40,298 nucleotides of DNA from Bradyrhizobium liaoningense (lineage in GTDB: Bacteria > Pseudomonadota > Alphaproteobacteria > Rhizobiales > Xanthobacteraceae), in the NCBI RefSeq assembly GCF_018130955.1, contig NZ_JAFCJM010000063.1, positions 1-40,298 of the forward strand. Direction: 5' to 3'. The notes under the pieces were generated by a model, which saw only the letters and a list, made by a program, of their open reading frames with translations, did not search any database and was not told where the DNA came from. Both the position numbers and the translations under genes were made by a program. Of the stretch, positions 15,786 through 24,470 are shown piece after piece; position 1 is the first letter of the stretch, and each line of letters opens with the position of its first letter.

Positions 15786-16168
15786 CGGTCGATCTCCCCT
15801 GAGTGAAGCCCGCCGCGCCGCTCTCCCAAGCGTCTTGGCCGACCCGTCGACGAGACCTTCAGGCTCTCCCAAACCATCCGGTCTCGGCCCTCTCTCAGCG
15901 AAAGCCGTGCCAACGCGAAAAAATGTTGTTTTTCAAATGTTTGGTTGTTTGATGCGGCTGCGGAGAGGGGGCAGAAAGGTTCTGTTGACCATGTTTGCCC
16001 GGCAGATTTTTCCTAGCGGGAGGCCGATCGAAAGGTTCTGTTAACCATGATTACCGTAGCGTTTGCGTGAGAGGAGCGCGGTTCGCGCTGGGGCATCTGT
16101 ATCGCATCGCAGGCTGCCAGCAGGCATCGGGCTCAGACCCTTTATATTAATGAGCGGGCCGGGCGGTC
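15786..16168. promoter_or_regulatory. Divergent flgF/fliL control region with a duplicated motif
   Basis: This 383-base region separates two divergent flagellar operons. A 20-bp segment occurs twice in direct orientation, at 15974-15993 and 16030-16049. The copies differ at one base and each ends GTT(G/A)ACCATG. The second contains TTAACCAT, a CtrA half-site, but the TTAA seven bases before it is missing. Copies are 56 bp apart. An AT-rich stretch lies near 15920-15955. I read this as a regulator-binding pair, with the protein unproven. Confidence 0.55.
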
Positions 16169-16669
16169 ATGGCAGAGAACGAAGCGGAAGGCGGCGCAGC
16201 CGCCGAAGGCGCGGAAGCCGCTCCGCCGAAGAACAAGCTCAAGCTCATCATCATGGTGGTCGGCGTGCTCGCCGTGCTCGGCGGCGGTGCTGCGACCTGG
16301 TTCTTCTTCTTCCGCCACGGCGATGACGAGCACCATGCCGAGGCCGCGCCTCCGCCGAAGCCGCCGGCCTTCGTCGACGTTCCCGACATGATGGTCAACC
16401 TCGCCGGCGCGCCGGGCGAGCGGGTGCAATATCTGCGGCTCAAGATCGTGCTGGAGCTGAAGGAAGAGAAGCAGATCGAGGCGATCAAGCCGACGATGCC
16501 GCGCGTCACCGACATCTTCCAGACCTATGTGCGGGAGCTGCGTCCCTCCGACCTCAACGGCTCGGCCGGCATCTTCCGCCTCAAGGAGGAGCTGACCAAG
16601 CGCGTCAACGCCGCGGTCGCGCCGATCCAGGTCAGCGCGGTGCTGTTCAAGGAAGTCGTGGTTCAGTAG
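16169..16669 (+). CDS. fliL: FliL, stator-associated basal body protein
   Basis: Single-pass inner membrane protein that surrounds the stator and supports torque. The 166 residues contain an acidic Ala/Glu-rich cytoplasmic start (1-20), a membrane helix at about 25-47 (LIIMVVGVLAVLGGG...WFFFF), a His/Pro linker, and the periplasmic SPFH-like domain: FVDVPDMMVNLAG, YLRLKIVLEL, MPRVTDIFQTYVRELRPSDL, LKEELTKRVNAAV, VLFKEVVVQ. All are FliL hallmarks. It leads the fliL-fliM unit, as in Caulobacter, with 19 bases to fliM. Confidence 0.97.
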   Translation: MAENEAEGGAAAEGAEAAPPKNKLKLIIMVVGVLAVLGGGAATWFFFFRHGDDEHHAEAAPPPKPPAFVDVPDMMVNLAGAPGERVQYLRLKIVLELKEEKQIEAIKPTMPRVTDIFQTYVRELRPSDLNGSAGIFRLKEELTKRVNAAVAPIQVSAVLFKEVVVQ

Positions 16670-16688
16670 GGCTGATGGGCTGATAGCC

Positions 16689-17891
16689 ATGGCGGGCAAC
16701 GATCAAGTCGACCAAGATGCCATAGCCGCGCAATGGGAAGCCTCGCTCGATTCCGAGGATCCCGCGGAGGCCGCGAAGGCTGCTGCCGAAAACGAATTAT
16801 CCGAGACCATGGCCCTGCAATGGGCGGCCATGGTCGAAGACGGCAGCCGCGACTTCGGCAGCAGCAAGAATTCCGGCGAGCGGGTGCTGTCGCAGGAGGA
16901 GATCGACAATCTCCTCGGCTTCACCGTCGGCGACGTCACGCTCGACGACCATTCCGGCATCCGCGCGATCATCGATTCGGCGATGGTCTCCTACGAGCGT
17001 CTGCCGATGCTCGAAATCGTCTTCGACCGCCTGGTGCGGTTGCTGACGACGTCGCTGCGCAATTTCACCTCCGACAACGTCGAAGTCTCGCTCGACCGCA
17101 TCACCTCGGTGCGCTTCGGCGACTACATGAACTCGATCCCGCTGCCGGCCGTCCTCTCCGTGTTCAAGGCCGAGGAGTGGGAAAACTTCGGGATGGCGAC
17201 GGTTGATTCCAACCTGATCTATTCCATGATCGACGTGCTGCTCGGTGGTCGCCGCGGCACGAGCCAGCTCCGCATCGAGGGCCGGCCCTACACCACGATC
17301 GAGACCGAGCTGGTCAAGCGCCTGGTCGAGGTGGTGCTGGCAGACGCCGAGCAGGCGTTCCGGCCGCTGTCGCCTGTGACCTTCACCATTGACCGGCTCG
17401 AGACCAATCCGCGCTTTGCAGCAATCAGCCGTCCCGCCAACGCCGCGATCCTGGTGCGCCTGCGCATCGACATGGAGGACCGGGGCGGCAACATCGAATT
17501 GCTGCTGCCCTATGCCACCATCGAACCGATCCGCGGCGTCCTGCTGCAGATGTTCATGGGCGAAAAGTTCGGCCGCGACCCGATCTGGGAAGGCCATTTC
17601 GCCACCGAGATCGTGCAGGCCGAGATCGCCGTCGACGCCGTGCTCTACGAGGCGGACATTCCCTTGAAGCAGTTGATGCGGCTGAAGGTCGGCGACACCC
17701 TGCCGCTCGACATGCGGGCCGATGCCACCGTCTCGGTGCGCTGCGGCAGCGTCATGCTCACCGAGGGGCGGATGGGACGGGTCGGCGACCGCGTCGCGAT
17801 CCGGGTCACAAAACCTTTGCGCAAGCCTTCGACGACGCTTGCGATGTTCGAGAAGGTCGACGAGCAGAACAAGATGATGGAGGCCCAATGA
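16689..17891 (+). CDS. fliM: FliM, flagellar motor switch protein
   Basis: C-ring switch subunit that binds phosphorylated CheY. The CheY-binding motif LSQEEIDNLL is at residues 67-76; in most species it is at residues 4-14. The 66-residue extension before it contains two similar segments, AIAAQWEASLDSED and TMALQWAAMVEDGS. The middle domain (about 95-275) has the CheC-like fold, with LLTTSLRNFTSDNVEVSLD and NSIPLPAVLSVFKAEEW. The C-terminal SpoA/FliN-like domain (about 315-390) contains DIPLKQLMRLKVGDTLPLDM. 400 aa in total, longer than the E. coli 334. It overlaps the following gene by four bases (ATGA). Confidence 0.97.
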   Translation: MAGNDQVDQDAIAAQWEASLDSEDPAEAAKAAAENELSETMALQWAAMVEDGSRDFGSSKNSGERVLSQEEIDNLLGFTVGDVTLDDHSGIRAIIDSAMVSYERLPMLEIVFDRLVRLLTTSLRNFTSDNVEVSLDRITSVRFGDYMNSIPLPAVLSVFKAEEWENFGMATVDSNLIYSMIDVLLGGRRGTSQLRIEGRPYTTIETELVKRLVEVVLADAEQAFRPLSPVTFTIDRLETNPRFAAISRPANAAILVRLRIDMEDRGGNIELLLPYATIEPIRGVLLQMFMGEKFGRDPIWEGHFATEIVQAEIAVDAVLYEADIPLKQLMRLKVGDTLPLDMRADATVSVRCGSVMLTEGRMGRVGDRVAIRVTKPLRKPSTTLAMFEKVDEQNKMMEAQ

Positions 17892-18337
17892 ACCACTCCC
17901 TGGGAATGGCGATCGAGATGCTGGTGGCTGTCCTCTTGATGCTGACCATCGGCTACTGCATCCTGCTCAACAAGCGGCTGACGCGGCTGAAGGCGGACGA
18001 GCATTCGCTGAAGGCCGTCATCGCCGAGCTCATCACCGCGACCGAGATCGCCGAGCGCGCGATCGGCGGCCTGAAGCTTGCGGTGCGCGACGTCAACGAA
18101 AATCTCGGCAGCCAGCTCTCGGCCGCGACGCAGATGTCGGAGCAGCTCTATCGCCAGCTCGGCGAGGCCGATAATGTGGTGCGGCGGCTCTCCAAGATCA
18201 CGCTGGCGGCGCGTCCCGTCACGCATCCGGAAACGGTTGCCGCCGCTCCGGTCGCAAAACCATCCGCCGCCAAGGCGGTCGCCGCCGCCGCCGAAGCGTT
18301 CTCCGAGCGCAGAAGGTCGAACGGCATCGCCGCATAA
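17888..18337 (+). CDS. DUF6468-type membrane protein of the fliLM operon
   Basis: A 149-residue protein of unknown function found beside fliM in alphaproteobacteria. One N-terminal membrane helix (about residues 7-27, MAIEMLVAVLLMLTIGYCILL) is followed by an amphipathic helical region (30-105) with heptad-like spacing: LNKRLTRLKADEHSLKAVIAELITATEIAER, VRDVNENLGSQLSAATQMSEQLY. The last 40 residues are Ala/Pro-rich and basic at the end. It starts inside the fliM stop (ATGA overlap), so translation is coupled, and the MotE-like gene follows nine bases later. The topology suggests a cytoplasmic coiled coil tethered near the motor. The DUF6468 label is from memory of the family. Confidence 0.85.
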   Translation: MNHSLGMAIEMLVAVLLMLTIGYCILLNKRLTRLKADEHSLKAVIAELITATEIAERAIGGLKLAVRDVNENLGSQLSAATQMSEQLYRQLGEADNVVRRLSKITLAARPVTHPETVAAAPVAKPSAAKAVAAAAEAFSERRRSNGIAA

Positions 18338-18346
18338 AGTGCCTGC

Positions 18347-19120
18347 ATGAAATCCTTTCGTAATATCCGCGTCATCCCGGTCGTTCTGGTTGCGGTCGCA
18401 GGCCTCGCTACGCTGAAGGTCGCGGGGCTCGTGGTCAATGGCGGCTACGTGTTCGACTACAAACCGAGCGCATCCGGCAAGAAGTCCTGGGCCGAGGAGA
18501 ATTTGAACTTCCCGACCGGGCGGGAAGAGCTCGACATCACCGGTTCGACGCATGGCGCGCCGAAGGAAGCGCCGAAACCCGCAGCGCCCGAGAGCAAGCC
18601 CGAGGGCACCGTGGTCAAGATCGAAGAGCCGCAGTCGCAGGTCTCGCCGTCGGAGCGCGCGATCCTCGAGCGCCTGCAGGCGCGCCGGCAGGAGCTCGAA
18701 TCGCGCCAGCGCGAGGTCGACATTCGCGAGAGCCTGTTGAAGGCCGCCGAGAAGCGCATCGAGTCCAAGGTCGAGGAGATGAAGGCCTCGGAGTCGCGCA
18801 TGTCGGCTGCGGCGGCCGAGCAGAAAGCGGCCGAGGCACAGCGGCTCAAGGGCCTCGTCATCATGTATGAAAGCATGAAACCCAAGGATGCCGCGCGGGT
18901 GTTCGACCGCCTCGAGATGGGGGTGCTGATCGAGATCGCGACCCAGATCGCGCCGCGCAAGATGTCCGACATCATGGGCCTGATGCAGTCGGAATCGGCC
19001 GAGCGGCTGACCGTCGAGATGGCCCGCCGCGCCGGCGGAGGTGGTGGGGACCGCGCCGCAGATGCGGCCGACCTTCCCAAGATCGACGGCCGCCCGATCA
19101 CGCCGCAAAGGTCGAACTGA
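18347..19120 (+). CDS. MotE-like flagellar protein (MgtE N-terminal-type domain)
   Basis: The 257 residues comprise an N-terminal signal-anchor (about 8-30), a Lys/Pro-rich linker, a long charged coiled coil (about 108-175), and a C-terminal helical domain (about 178-232). That domain has the MgtE-N/FliG-like pattern MKPKDAARVFDRLEMGVLIEIATQIAPRKMSDIMG in consecutive blocks. This architecture matches rhizobial MotE, a periplasmic chaperone needed for the motor protein MotC. The stop is followed by a short region and then the accessory adhesin block. It forms an operon with fliL, fliM and the DUF6468 gene. The MotE role is inferred; no motA, motB or motC gene is visible here. Confidence 0.88.
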   Translation: MKSFRNIRVIPVVLVAVAGLATLKVAGLVVNGGYVFDYKPSASGKKSWAEENLNFPTGREELDITGSTHGAPKEAPKPAAPESKPEGTVVKIEEPQSQVSPSERAILERLQARRQELESRQREVDIRESLLKAAEKRIESKVEEMKASESRMSAAAAEQKAAEAQRLKGLVIMYESMKPKDAARVFDRLEMGVLIEIATQIAPRKMSDIMGLMQSESAERLTVEMARRAGGGGGDRAADAADLPKIDGRPITPQRSN

Positions 19121-19174
19121 GGCTCGAGGCGCGCCGCGCTTCGGCAACCTGCGCGCTAAAGGGCGGATCGTGCT

Positions 19175-19462
19175 CTAGCGCGCGGTCGTTCGACTGAGGC
19201 CCGGCCACACCGCTTGCTTGTCGAGTTCGCGAACGCTCGTTCGCACCCTGCTGCCAGGCGAACGCAACTGCTGCTCGACGGGAAGAAGAGTCTCGTCATG
19301 CTGCTTGATCAGCGCGGCCCTTGTGTCGCGCGTCACGAGCTGCAGCGTGCTATGGCAACAGGAGCACTCATACATTTTCAGGGCATAGCCTCTGGCGATC
19401 GGGACGATCGCTACGACCGCTCTTGCCCTGCTACATACGACACAGCCGGCTTCTCCGCTCAT
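19175..19462 (-). CDS. Small hypothetical protein with a zinc-ribbon-like pattern
   Basis: A 95-residue reading frame with CVVC near residue 7 and YECSCCHSTLQLV near residue 32. These make two Cys pairs spaced as in small zinc ribbons, and similar tiny CxxC...YECxxC proteins are frequent in Bradyrhizobium. The rest is basic and not recognised. The ATG follows a G-rich stretch (GGGGGT) that could serve as ribosome site. It lies convergent to the motE-like gene with 54 bases between. The coding status is plausible rather than proven. Confidence 0.5.
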   Translation of the reverse strand: MSGEAGCVVCSRARAVVAIVPIARGYALKMYECSCCHSTLQLVTRDTRAALIKQHDETLLPVEQQLRSPGSRVRTSVRELDKQAVWPGLSRTTAR

Positions 19463-19725
19463 TGATTACCCCCAGGTAAACCAATCGATTCGCATCGCCG
19501 AGATCACACTGATTCAGAGTCGCGCCTGAATCGCAACGCCTCGAAGGTTGTGAGTGCGCGTGCTCAGCAACCCGCCAAACTCCCGTCGCGGATGTAGGCG
19601 AAGCAAGCGGCATCTTCTGAGACTGCGATGAGTTGACGCGCACAAGTGTGAAGTGGCGTATAGTGGCCCTCAAGACCTGGCCCTAGGCTTCGGCCATTCG
19701 CAATCCGGCAGCGCGGGAGGAAGCC

Positions 19726-19923
19726 ATGAAGTACTCGTCCGCAGCAGAACGCGCAATTGAGGCCGTTAACCGGCTGCTCGAAGTGGCGATGACGCACGCC
19801 TGGATATCCGCGCTGAGCCATCAGCATGCATTGCCGCCCCAAGGGGAAGACGGCAACGATGATGACTCTTGTCTCGACCAGGAGAACGCCTCCGCGCCGG
19901 ATTGCGCCCGAAAGCAACACTGA
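19726..19923 (+). CDS. Small hypothetical protein, 65 aa
   Basis: Supported by a strong ribosome site (GGGAGGAAG, seven bases before ATG) and a possible promoter upstream: TTGACG at 19633-19638 and TATAGT at 19659-19664, with an over-long 20-base spacer. The product has a helical N-terminal half and an acidic, low-complexity end. I recognise no family. It is convergent with the adhesin gene, whose stop is 21 bases away. The opposite strand also has an open frame here, so confidence is modest. Confidence 0.4.
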   Translation: MKYSSAAERAIEAVNRLLEVAMTHAWISALSHQHALPPQGEDGNDDDSCLDQENASAPDCARKQH

Positions 19924-19943
19924 AGACGCAATCGGTTTGCGGG

Positions 19944-22900
19944 TCACACGATCAGATCGTGTGGCACATGGGCGTGAATTGTGCTTGCTCCGTGAGCTGA
20001 ATCAATATCGGGCGGTGACAGTTCAAGCAACGCCGCCACTTCGGATTCGTGGACTCCTCCAGCGTGGTCGTGATGATCGGCCGGGTCTGAGGGACTATCC
20101 AGCTTCGCGCTGAGCTGTGAACCCTGGCCATGCGGAGTGTCAGCCTTGAACTGAAAGGAGTCGCCGAGCTCAAGCGAGCTGGCAGGCGTTGACCCAGACG
20201 CGCCATGGGGCGCGTTGTGCTGCTCGGCCGCCTTGTTTGAAAGCGAAGGATTGACGTCGCCGGTCGACGATTTGAGCGAGCTCGGGTTGAGCGTCGCGTC
20301 TGCGCCGTCATTGTTGGCATGGCCGTGGGCGCGAATCGCATTGGCGGCGCCTTGTGGGTCCAGGGCACCATGATCCCCGGCATTGCTCTCCGACGTAAGC
20401 CCGCGCCCGGCGTGCTGCTCGTGGGCAAAATTCAGTGCGGCGAAACCGATGTCCGGCGTCTGGCCACTTCCGGCGATCGCGCCATTTTTGCCAGCCGTCG
20501 TGTCGGTGTCGAACCCTGCGAAGTGATCGAAGACGAAGTGGGTCTCCGTCGGTGCGGCGGTGTGCTTGGAGATCGTGGACAGTCCGCTGGCCAGGGGCGC
20601 GACCACGTCACTGCCGGTCGTTTCGGTCGCGTGCGTTTGCACTTCGTCTGAACTGGAGAGGCTGGAATGTTCGGTCCATCCAATCCGGTCCCCGTTGGAG
20701 TTGAGTCCGTAGGTCGCATCCGTCGACTGTATTGTCGAGCTTCCGTCAGCGAGAAGCGTGCCGTCGCCGCCCGTGGAGTCGGACGAGGCCGCGGACGTGG
20801 TCGTCGTCGCGGCCGTCGCGTCACTCTGCGCTGTTGCGGTGATGTCGAGCGACTCACCGGCAGCCGCCACCACAGGTGCTGCCGCCGGGGTCAGGATGAA
20901 GTCCGATGCGTCGATGGTTGAAATCCCCTGCAGATGGATTTCGAGCAGGCCGGAATCGCCGATGTGCAGGGTCTGGTCCGTTGGATTGACGTACACGATC
21001 GTTTCATTCGCCGTGCCGTCGTAGAGCCAGGCGATCGTATGTGCCGGCACGGCCGTGCTTGTTGAGCTCAGGGCCAGGATGACGAACCCAAGGGCGCCAA
21101 GAGCGGTCAAGTCGATCTTGTCGGCTCCCGATGAAAAATCGGTGATGGTGTCGAACTGGCCGGCATGGGAATCGGCCACGAACAGATAGGCGAAGCGGTC
21201 GTTCCCATTGCTGCCGGTGAGCTGGTCCGCACCGAATCCACCAATGATAGTGTCGGCACCGTTATTGCCGTTGATTGTATCGTTGCCCGAGCCACCGTAA
21301 ATCGTGTCATTCCCATCATTGCCTTTGATTGTATCGTTGCCGGAGCCGCCATAGAGAATGTCAGCTTTTCCGGTGCCGTTGACGGTATCGCTGCCGGCCC
21401 CCGCATAGATAACTTGTCCTATGTCTCCGCCGCCCGCGATGGTTTCGCCCCCCGGTGTTCCAAACACATTGGGGGGATCGGTGATCACGACGGATCCGGT
21501 GGCCAAGTTGTCGAAATCGTTGGGGTCCGCGTCGCTGGCGCCATGGATGGTGATGGTCACGGCCTGCGTTGTGCCGTCGATCGAAGTTATCGTGAACGTG
21601 TCGGTCAACGTGTCGCCGACGTCCAGCGCCTGCACCACGCTGTTGTTGTTGTCGAGTGTGTACGTCCAGACACCGGCCGCCGTCATGGTGAAGGTGCCGT
21701 AGCCGTCGTCGCTCGCAGCAGGCGAAGAGACAACCGTGAACGTGTTGGACGGATTGTCCGGGTCGATGTCGGTGAGTGTACCGGTCGCGGTCGGTGTACC
21801 CGGCGCAAAAGTGCCCGCCTCGATCACTGAGCCGGCCGTGGTGCCGGAAATGATGGCCGCATCGTTGGTGCCGTGGATGGCGATCGTCACCACCTGCGGC
21901 GTGCCGTCGAGGGTTGTTACCGTGAAACTGTCGGAGAGCGTTCCGCCGACATTCAGCGCCTGCACCGCGCCGTTGGCGTTGTCGAGCGTGTAGGCCCACA
22001 CGCCGGCGGCGGTTATCGTAAAGGTGCCGTAACCGCCCGCGCTTGCCCTGGGCGAACTCACCACTGTGAAGGTATTGGACGTATTGTCGACGTCGGAGGC
22101 TACGAGCGTGCCGGTCGCGGTCGGAGTGCCGGGCGTCGCATTGGCGACGCCTCCAGCCTCGGCCACCGAGCCGGTCGTGGTGCCGGAAATGACGGCCGTG
22201 TCGTTGGTGCCGTGGATGGTGATCGTCACCACCTGCGGCGTGCCGTCGAGGGTTGTTACAGTGAAACTGTCGGTGAGCGTTCCGCCGACATTCAGCGCCT
22301 GCACCGCGCCGTTGGCGTTGTCGAGCGTGTAGGTCCACACGCCGCCTGCCGTCATGGTGAAGGTGCCGTAGCCGGCCGCGCTCGCCGTCGGCGAGCCGAC
22401 TGCCGTGAAAGCATTTGCTGTTGTGTCGACGTCAGTGTCGGTGAGCGTGCCGCTCGCGGTGGGCGTGCCAGGGTTTGCATTGGCGAGGCCACCGGCCTCG
22501 ATCACTGCGCCGGTCGTGGTGCCGGAGATGACGGCGGTGTCGTTGGTGCCGTGGATGGTGACCGTCACCACTTGAGCGGTGCCGCCGATCGTGGTCACCG
22601 TGAAGCTGTCGGTCAGCGTCTCGCCGGCATTGAGCGCCTGCACGGCCACGTTGGCGTTGTCCACGCTATAGGTCCACACGCCGGCCGCCGTTATCGTGAA
22701 GCTGCCATAGCCACCGGCGCTCGCCGTTGGTGAGTTCACTGCCGTGAAGGTATTGGGCGGATCATCGACGTCGGTGTCGGTGAGTGTGCCGGTCGCATTC
22801 GGCGTGCCGGGCGTTCCGTTGGCGATGCCGCCGGCCTCGACAATTGAGCCGGTCGTGATGCCGGAGATGATCGCAGCGTCGTTGACACCGTTAATGGTGA

Positions 22901-24098
22901 TCGTGAACACTTGACTCGCAGAGTTGAGTCCGTCGGAAACGGTGATAACGAAACTGTCGGTCGTGGGCGTCTTCAGCGCGTTGATTGCGGCACTGTCAGG
23001 CACGAACGTGTAGGCGCCGCTCGTGCTGTTGACGTAGAGCGTCCCGTAGGGACTTGGCCTCGACAGATTGTATGTCACTCCGTCCAGAACGGTGTTGCCG
23101 GCGATCGCCCCTACAACGCCGAAGGTCAGCCCGGCGTCGCTGTTGGTGCTGCTGGCAGCGAACGTTCCGCTCGTCGCAGTGAATGTGTCAAACACCACCG
23201 TATCGAGTTCGGTTGGCCCTGCTCCGGTGCTGAGCGTCGGCGGTACAGGCTCGAAAATGGGAGCGACGAATGGTGATACAGGCTGCAGCAAATCTTGCAG
23301 CGGGGGCGCGTCGGGCGAAGTGAAATTGATCGGCTGCAGCGGCAGGGATTTGACGAAGGGAGGAGTGCCCGAACCGTGCGGTCCTTGCCCTTGAAGATTG
23401 GCGAGCGCCTCCTGTTGGGCGGCACGCAACTCCTCCATGCGAGCAGCACTGTTCTGGAACAGGTTCACACCGACTGAGGATCCCACCTTGTGGAGGACAA
23501 TTGTCTCGCCGGGATCGTCGACGATGATACGCCTCGGGATCGGCTCCTTGGTCACAAGCTCGAATGCACCGTGTGCAAGGTCCTTGTAACTGATGGAGTC
23601 GTCATCCAGGAATGTTGCATCTGGATCCGCAGCCTCGGCATCTTTCAGAACTGAGAAAGTCAATGCTGCAAGTGTCAGCATCCCAAAACCGCCCGCGTGA
23701 GTGCGGGGGCGAATGCTTGCAACAGGCGTGTTCAACTCGAGAGATCCGGTTTCTGCCAGCCGGCCCGCTAAGAAACTGAAGCTCCCTCGGGTAACGTCGA
23801 ATAAAGCGGCAGGTGACACGCCCTTGGCATCGAAGACGAACTGGCTCAGCACGACGCGCGTGCCGCAAGAGATGTTGAAAAGAGTGCCGTCGATGAAGCG
23901 AAGCCCTATCCGCCCATCGGCATCGGTCTCGATCGCGTCATCCTGGCATACAGGAGTACCAGCCACGGCCTGTATGGCGACACCGCCCGCTCGCGTGAGC
24001 GTACCGCAACCGACCACTGTATCAATGTAGCCAATGATTTGGACGGGCAGGGCCATCGCGGCCCCGTTGCCAACCTGGATACCGGACGCAACTAACAT
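19944..24098 (-). CDS. FecR-VCBS-RTX surface adhesin (type I secretion substrate)
   Basis: A 1,384-residue repeat protein. Domains in order: a FecR-type domain (about 40-150; CQDDAIETDADGRIGLRFIDG, LFDVTRGSFSFLAGRL), a linker with predicted helices, a Pro-rich spacer, one cadherin/VCBS-like unit, four near-identical VCBS repeats (about 406-855; NDTAVISGTTTG and GTFTMTAGGVWTYTLDNAN), a calcium-binding RTX block with GGSGNDTI-type nonapeptides (about 905-965), and a 420-residue Asp/Ser/His-rich tail. No Sec signal is seen; RTX proteins leave by type I secretion through a C-terminal signal. No ABC exporter is nearby. ATG 24098 is preferred to TTG 24176 because of a GAGG site. Likely role: adhesion or biofilm. 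It is divergent from a second FecR-domain gene. Confidence 0.92.
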   Translation of the reverse strand: MLVASGIQVGNGAAMALPVQIIGYIDTVVGCGTLTRAGGVAIQAVAGTPVCQDDAIETDADGRIGLRFIDGTLFNISCGTRVVLSQFVFDAKGVSPAALFDVTRGSFSFLAGRLAETGSLELNTPVASIRPRTHAGGFGMLTLAALTFSVLKDAEAADPDATFLDDDSISYKDLAHGAFELVTKEPIPRRIIVDDPGETIVLHKVGSSVGVNLFQNSAARMEELRAAQQEALANLQGQGPHGSGTPPFVKSLPLQPINFTSPDAPPLQDLLQPVSPFVAPIFEPVPPTLSTGAGPTELDTVVFDTFTATSGTFAASSTNSDAGLTFGVVGAIAGNTVLDGVTYNLSRPSPYGTLYVNSTSGAYTFVPDSAAINALKTPTTDSFVITVSDGLNSASQVFTITINGVNDAAIISGITTGSIVEAGGIANGTPGTPNATGTLTDTDVDDPPNTFTAVNSPTASAGGYGSFTITAAGVWTYSVDNANVAVQALNAGETLTDSFTVTTIGGTAQVVTVTIHGTNDTAVISGTTTGAVIEAGGLANANPGTPTASGTLTDTDVDTTANAFTAVGSPTASAAGYGTFTMTAGGVWTYTLDNANGAVQALNVGGTLTDSFTVTTLDGTPQVVTITIHGTNDTAVISGTTTGSVAEAGGVANATPGTPTATGTLVASDVDNTSNTFTVVSSPRASAGGYGTFTITAAGVWAYTLDNANGAVQALNVGGTLSDSFTVTTLDGTPQVVTIAIHGTNDAAIISGTTAGSVIEAGTFAPGTPTATGTLTDIDPDNPSNTFTVVSSPAASDDGYGTFTMTAAGVWTYTLDNNNSVVQALDVGDTLTDTFTITSIDGTTQAVTITIHGASDADPNDFDNLATGSVVITDPPNVFGTPGGETIAGGGDIGQVIYAGAGSDTVNGTGKADILYGGSGNDTIKGNDGNDTIYGGSGNDTINGNNGADTIIGGFGADQLTGSNGNDRFAYLFVADSHAGQFDTITDFSSGADKIDLTALGALGFVILALSSTSTAVPAHTIAWLYDGTANETIVYVNPTDQTLHIGDSGLLEIHLQGISTIDASDFILTPAAAPVVAAAGESLDITATAQSDATAATTTTSAASSDSTGGDGTLLADGSSTIQSTDATYGLNSNGDRIGWTEHSSLSSSDEVQTHATETTGSDVVAPLASGLSTISKHTAAPTETHFVFDHFAGFDTDTTAGKNGAIAGSGQTPDIGFAALNFAHEQHAGRGLTSESNAGDHGALDPQGAANAIRAHGHANNDGADATLNPSSLKSSTGDVNPSLSNKAAEQHNAPHGASGSTPASSLELGDSFQFKADTPHGQGSQLSAKLDSPSDPADHHDHAGGVHESEVAALLELSPPDIDSAHGASTIHAHVPHDLIV
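21532..22879 (-). repeat. Four tandem VCBS-domain repeats in the adhesin gene
   Basis: A marker segment (TCGTTGGTGCCGTGGATGG and variants) recurs at about 21532, 21862, 22201, 22540 and 22879. The spacings are therefore 330, 339, 339 and 339 bp. The three 339-bp units are highly alike over their full length, including many silent positions, which indicates recent duplication or gene conversion. Confidence 0.92.
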
Positions 24099-24470
24099 GG
24101 CTCGACCTCGCCTGGTGACCAATTCAGGCTCGGCGTGCTGCCCTGGTCCTGCTCGGCTGCCGTCGCCAAGAGACAAAAAATCCTAGCGCTGGCAGCCGAA
24201 CGGCTTGCCCGCCGAAATAATCAAGTCAGCTCAGGAGAGACGCATTGCGCGGGGGCACCGACGTGTCCTGCCACTCCCCGCCGTGCCCCCTCCCATCAAA
24301 GTGATTAAATGGACAAACGAGACGTATTTAATTTGTGGCGTTCCTGCAGGCGTCGGAATAAGTTAGACCGATCAAGCATATTAAACAACAATTATATGTA
24401 TCACTGCTGCGCTTCGCGGTTCAAGAAATGGGGCAGCGATAGCGACAAGATCTTCTCAGAAGGGGGGATC
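24099..24470. promoter_or_regulatory. AT-rich divergent region between two FecR-domain genes
   Basis: This 372-base region has clearly lower GC than its surroundings between about 24300 and 24410. It contains ATTAAAT (24304-24310) and ATTTAAT (24326-24332) as an inverted repeat with a 15-base spacer, and a second dyad CATAT...ATATG near 24378-24399. These are candidates for promoters or silencing by a nucleoid protein. No exact -35/-10 pair is convincing. Confidence 0.45.

Noticed and set aside
19564..19947. 127-residue frame on - opposite the 65-aa gene
   Set aside because: No recognisable motif and no good ribosome site; the + strand frame has a clear GGGAGGAAG site.
21532..22879. Regularly spaced repeats considered as a CRISPR array
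   Set aside because: The units are 330-339 bp, in frame, and encode VCBS domains. There are no short repeats with unique spacers.
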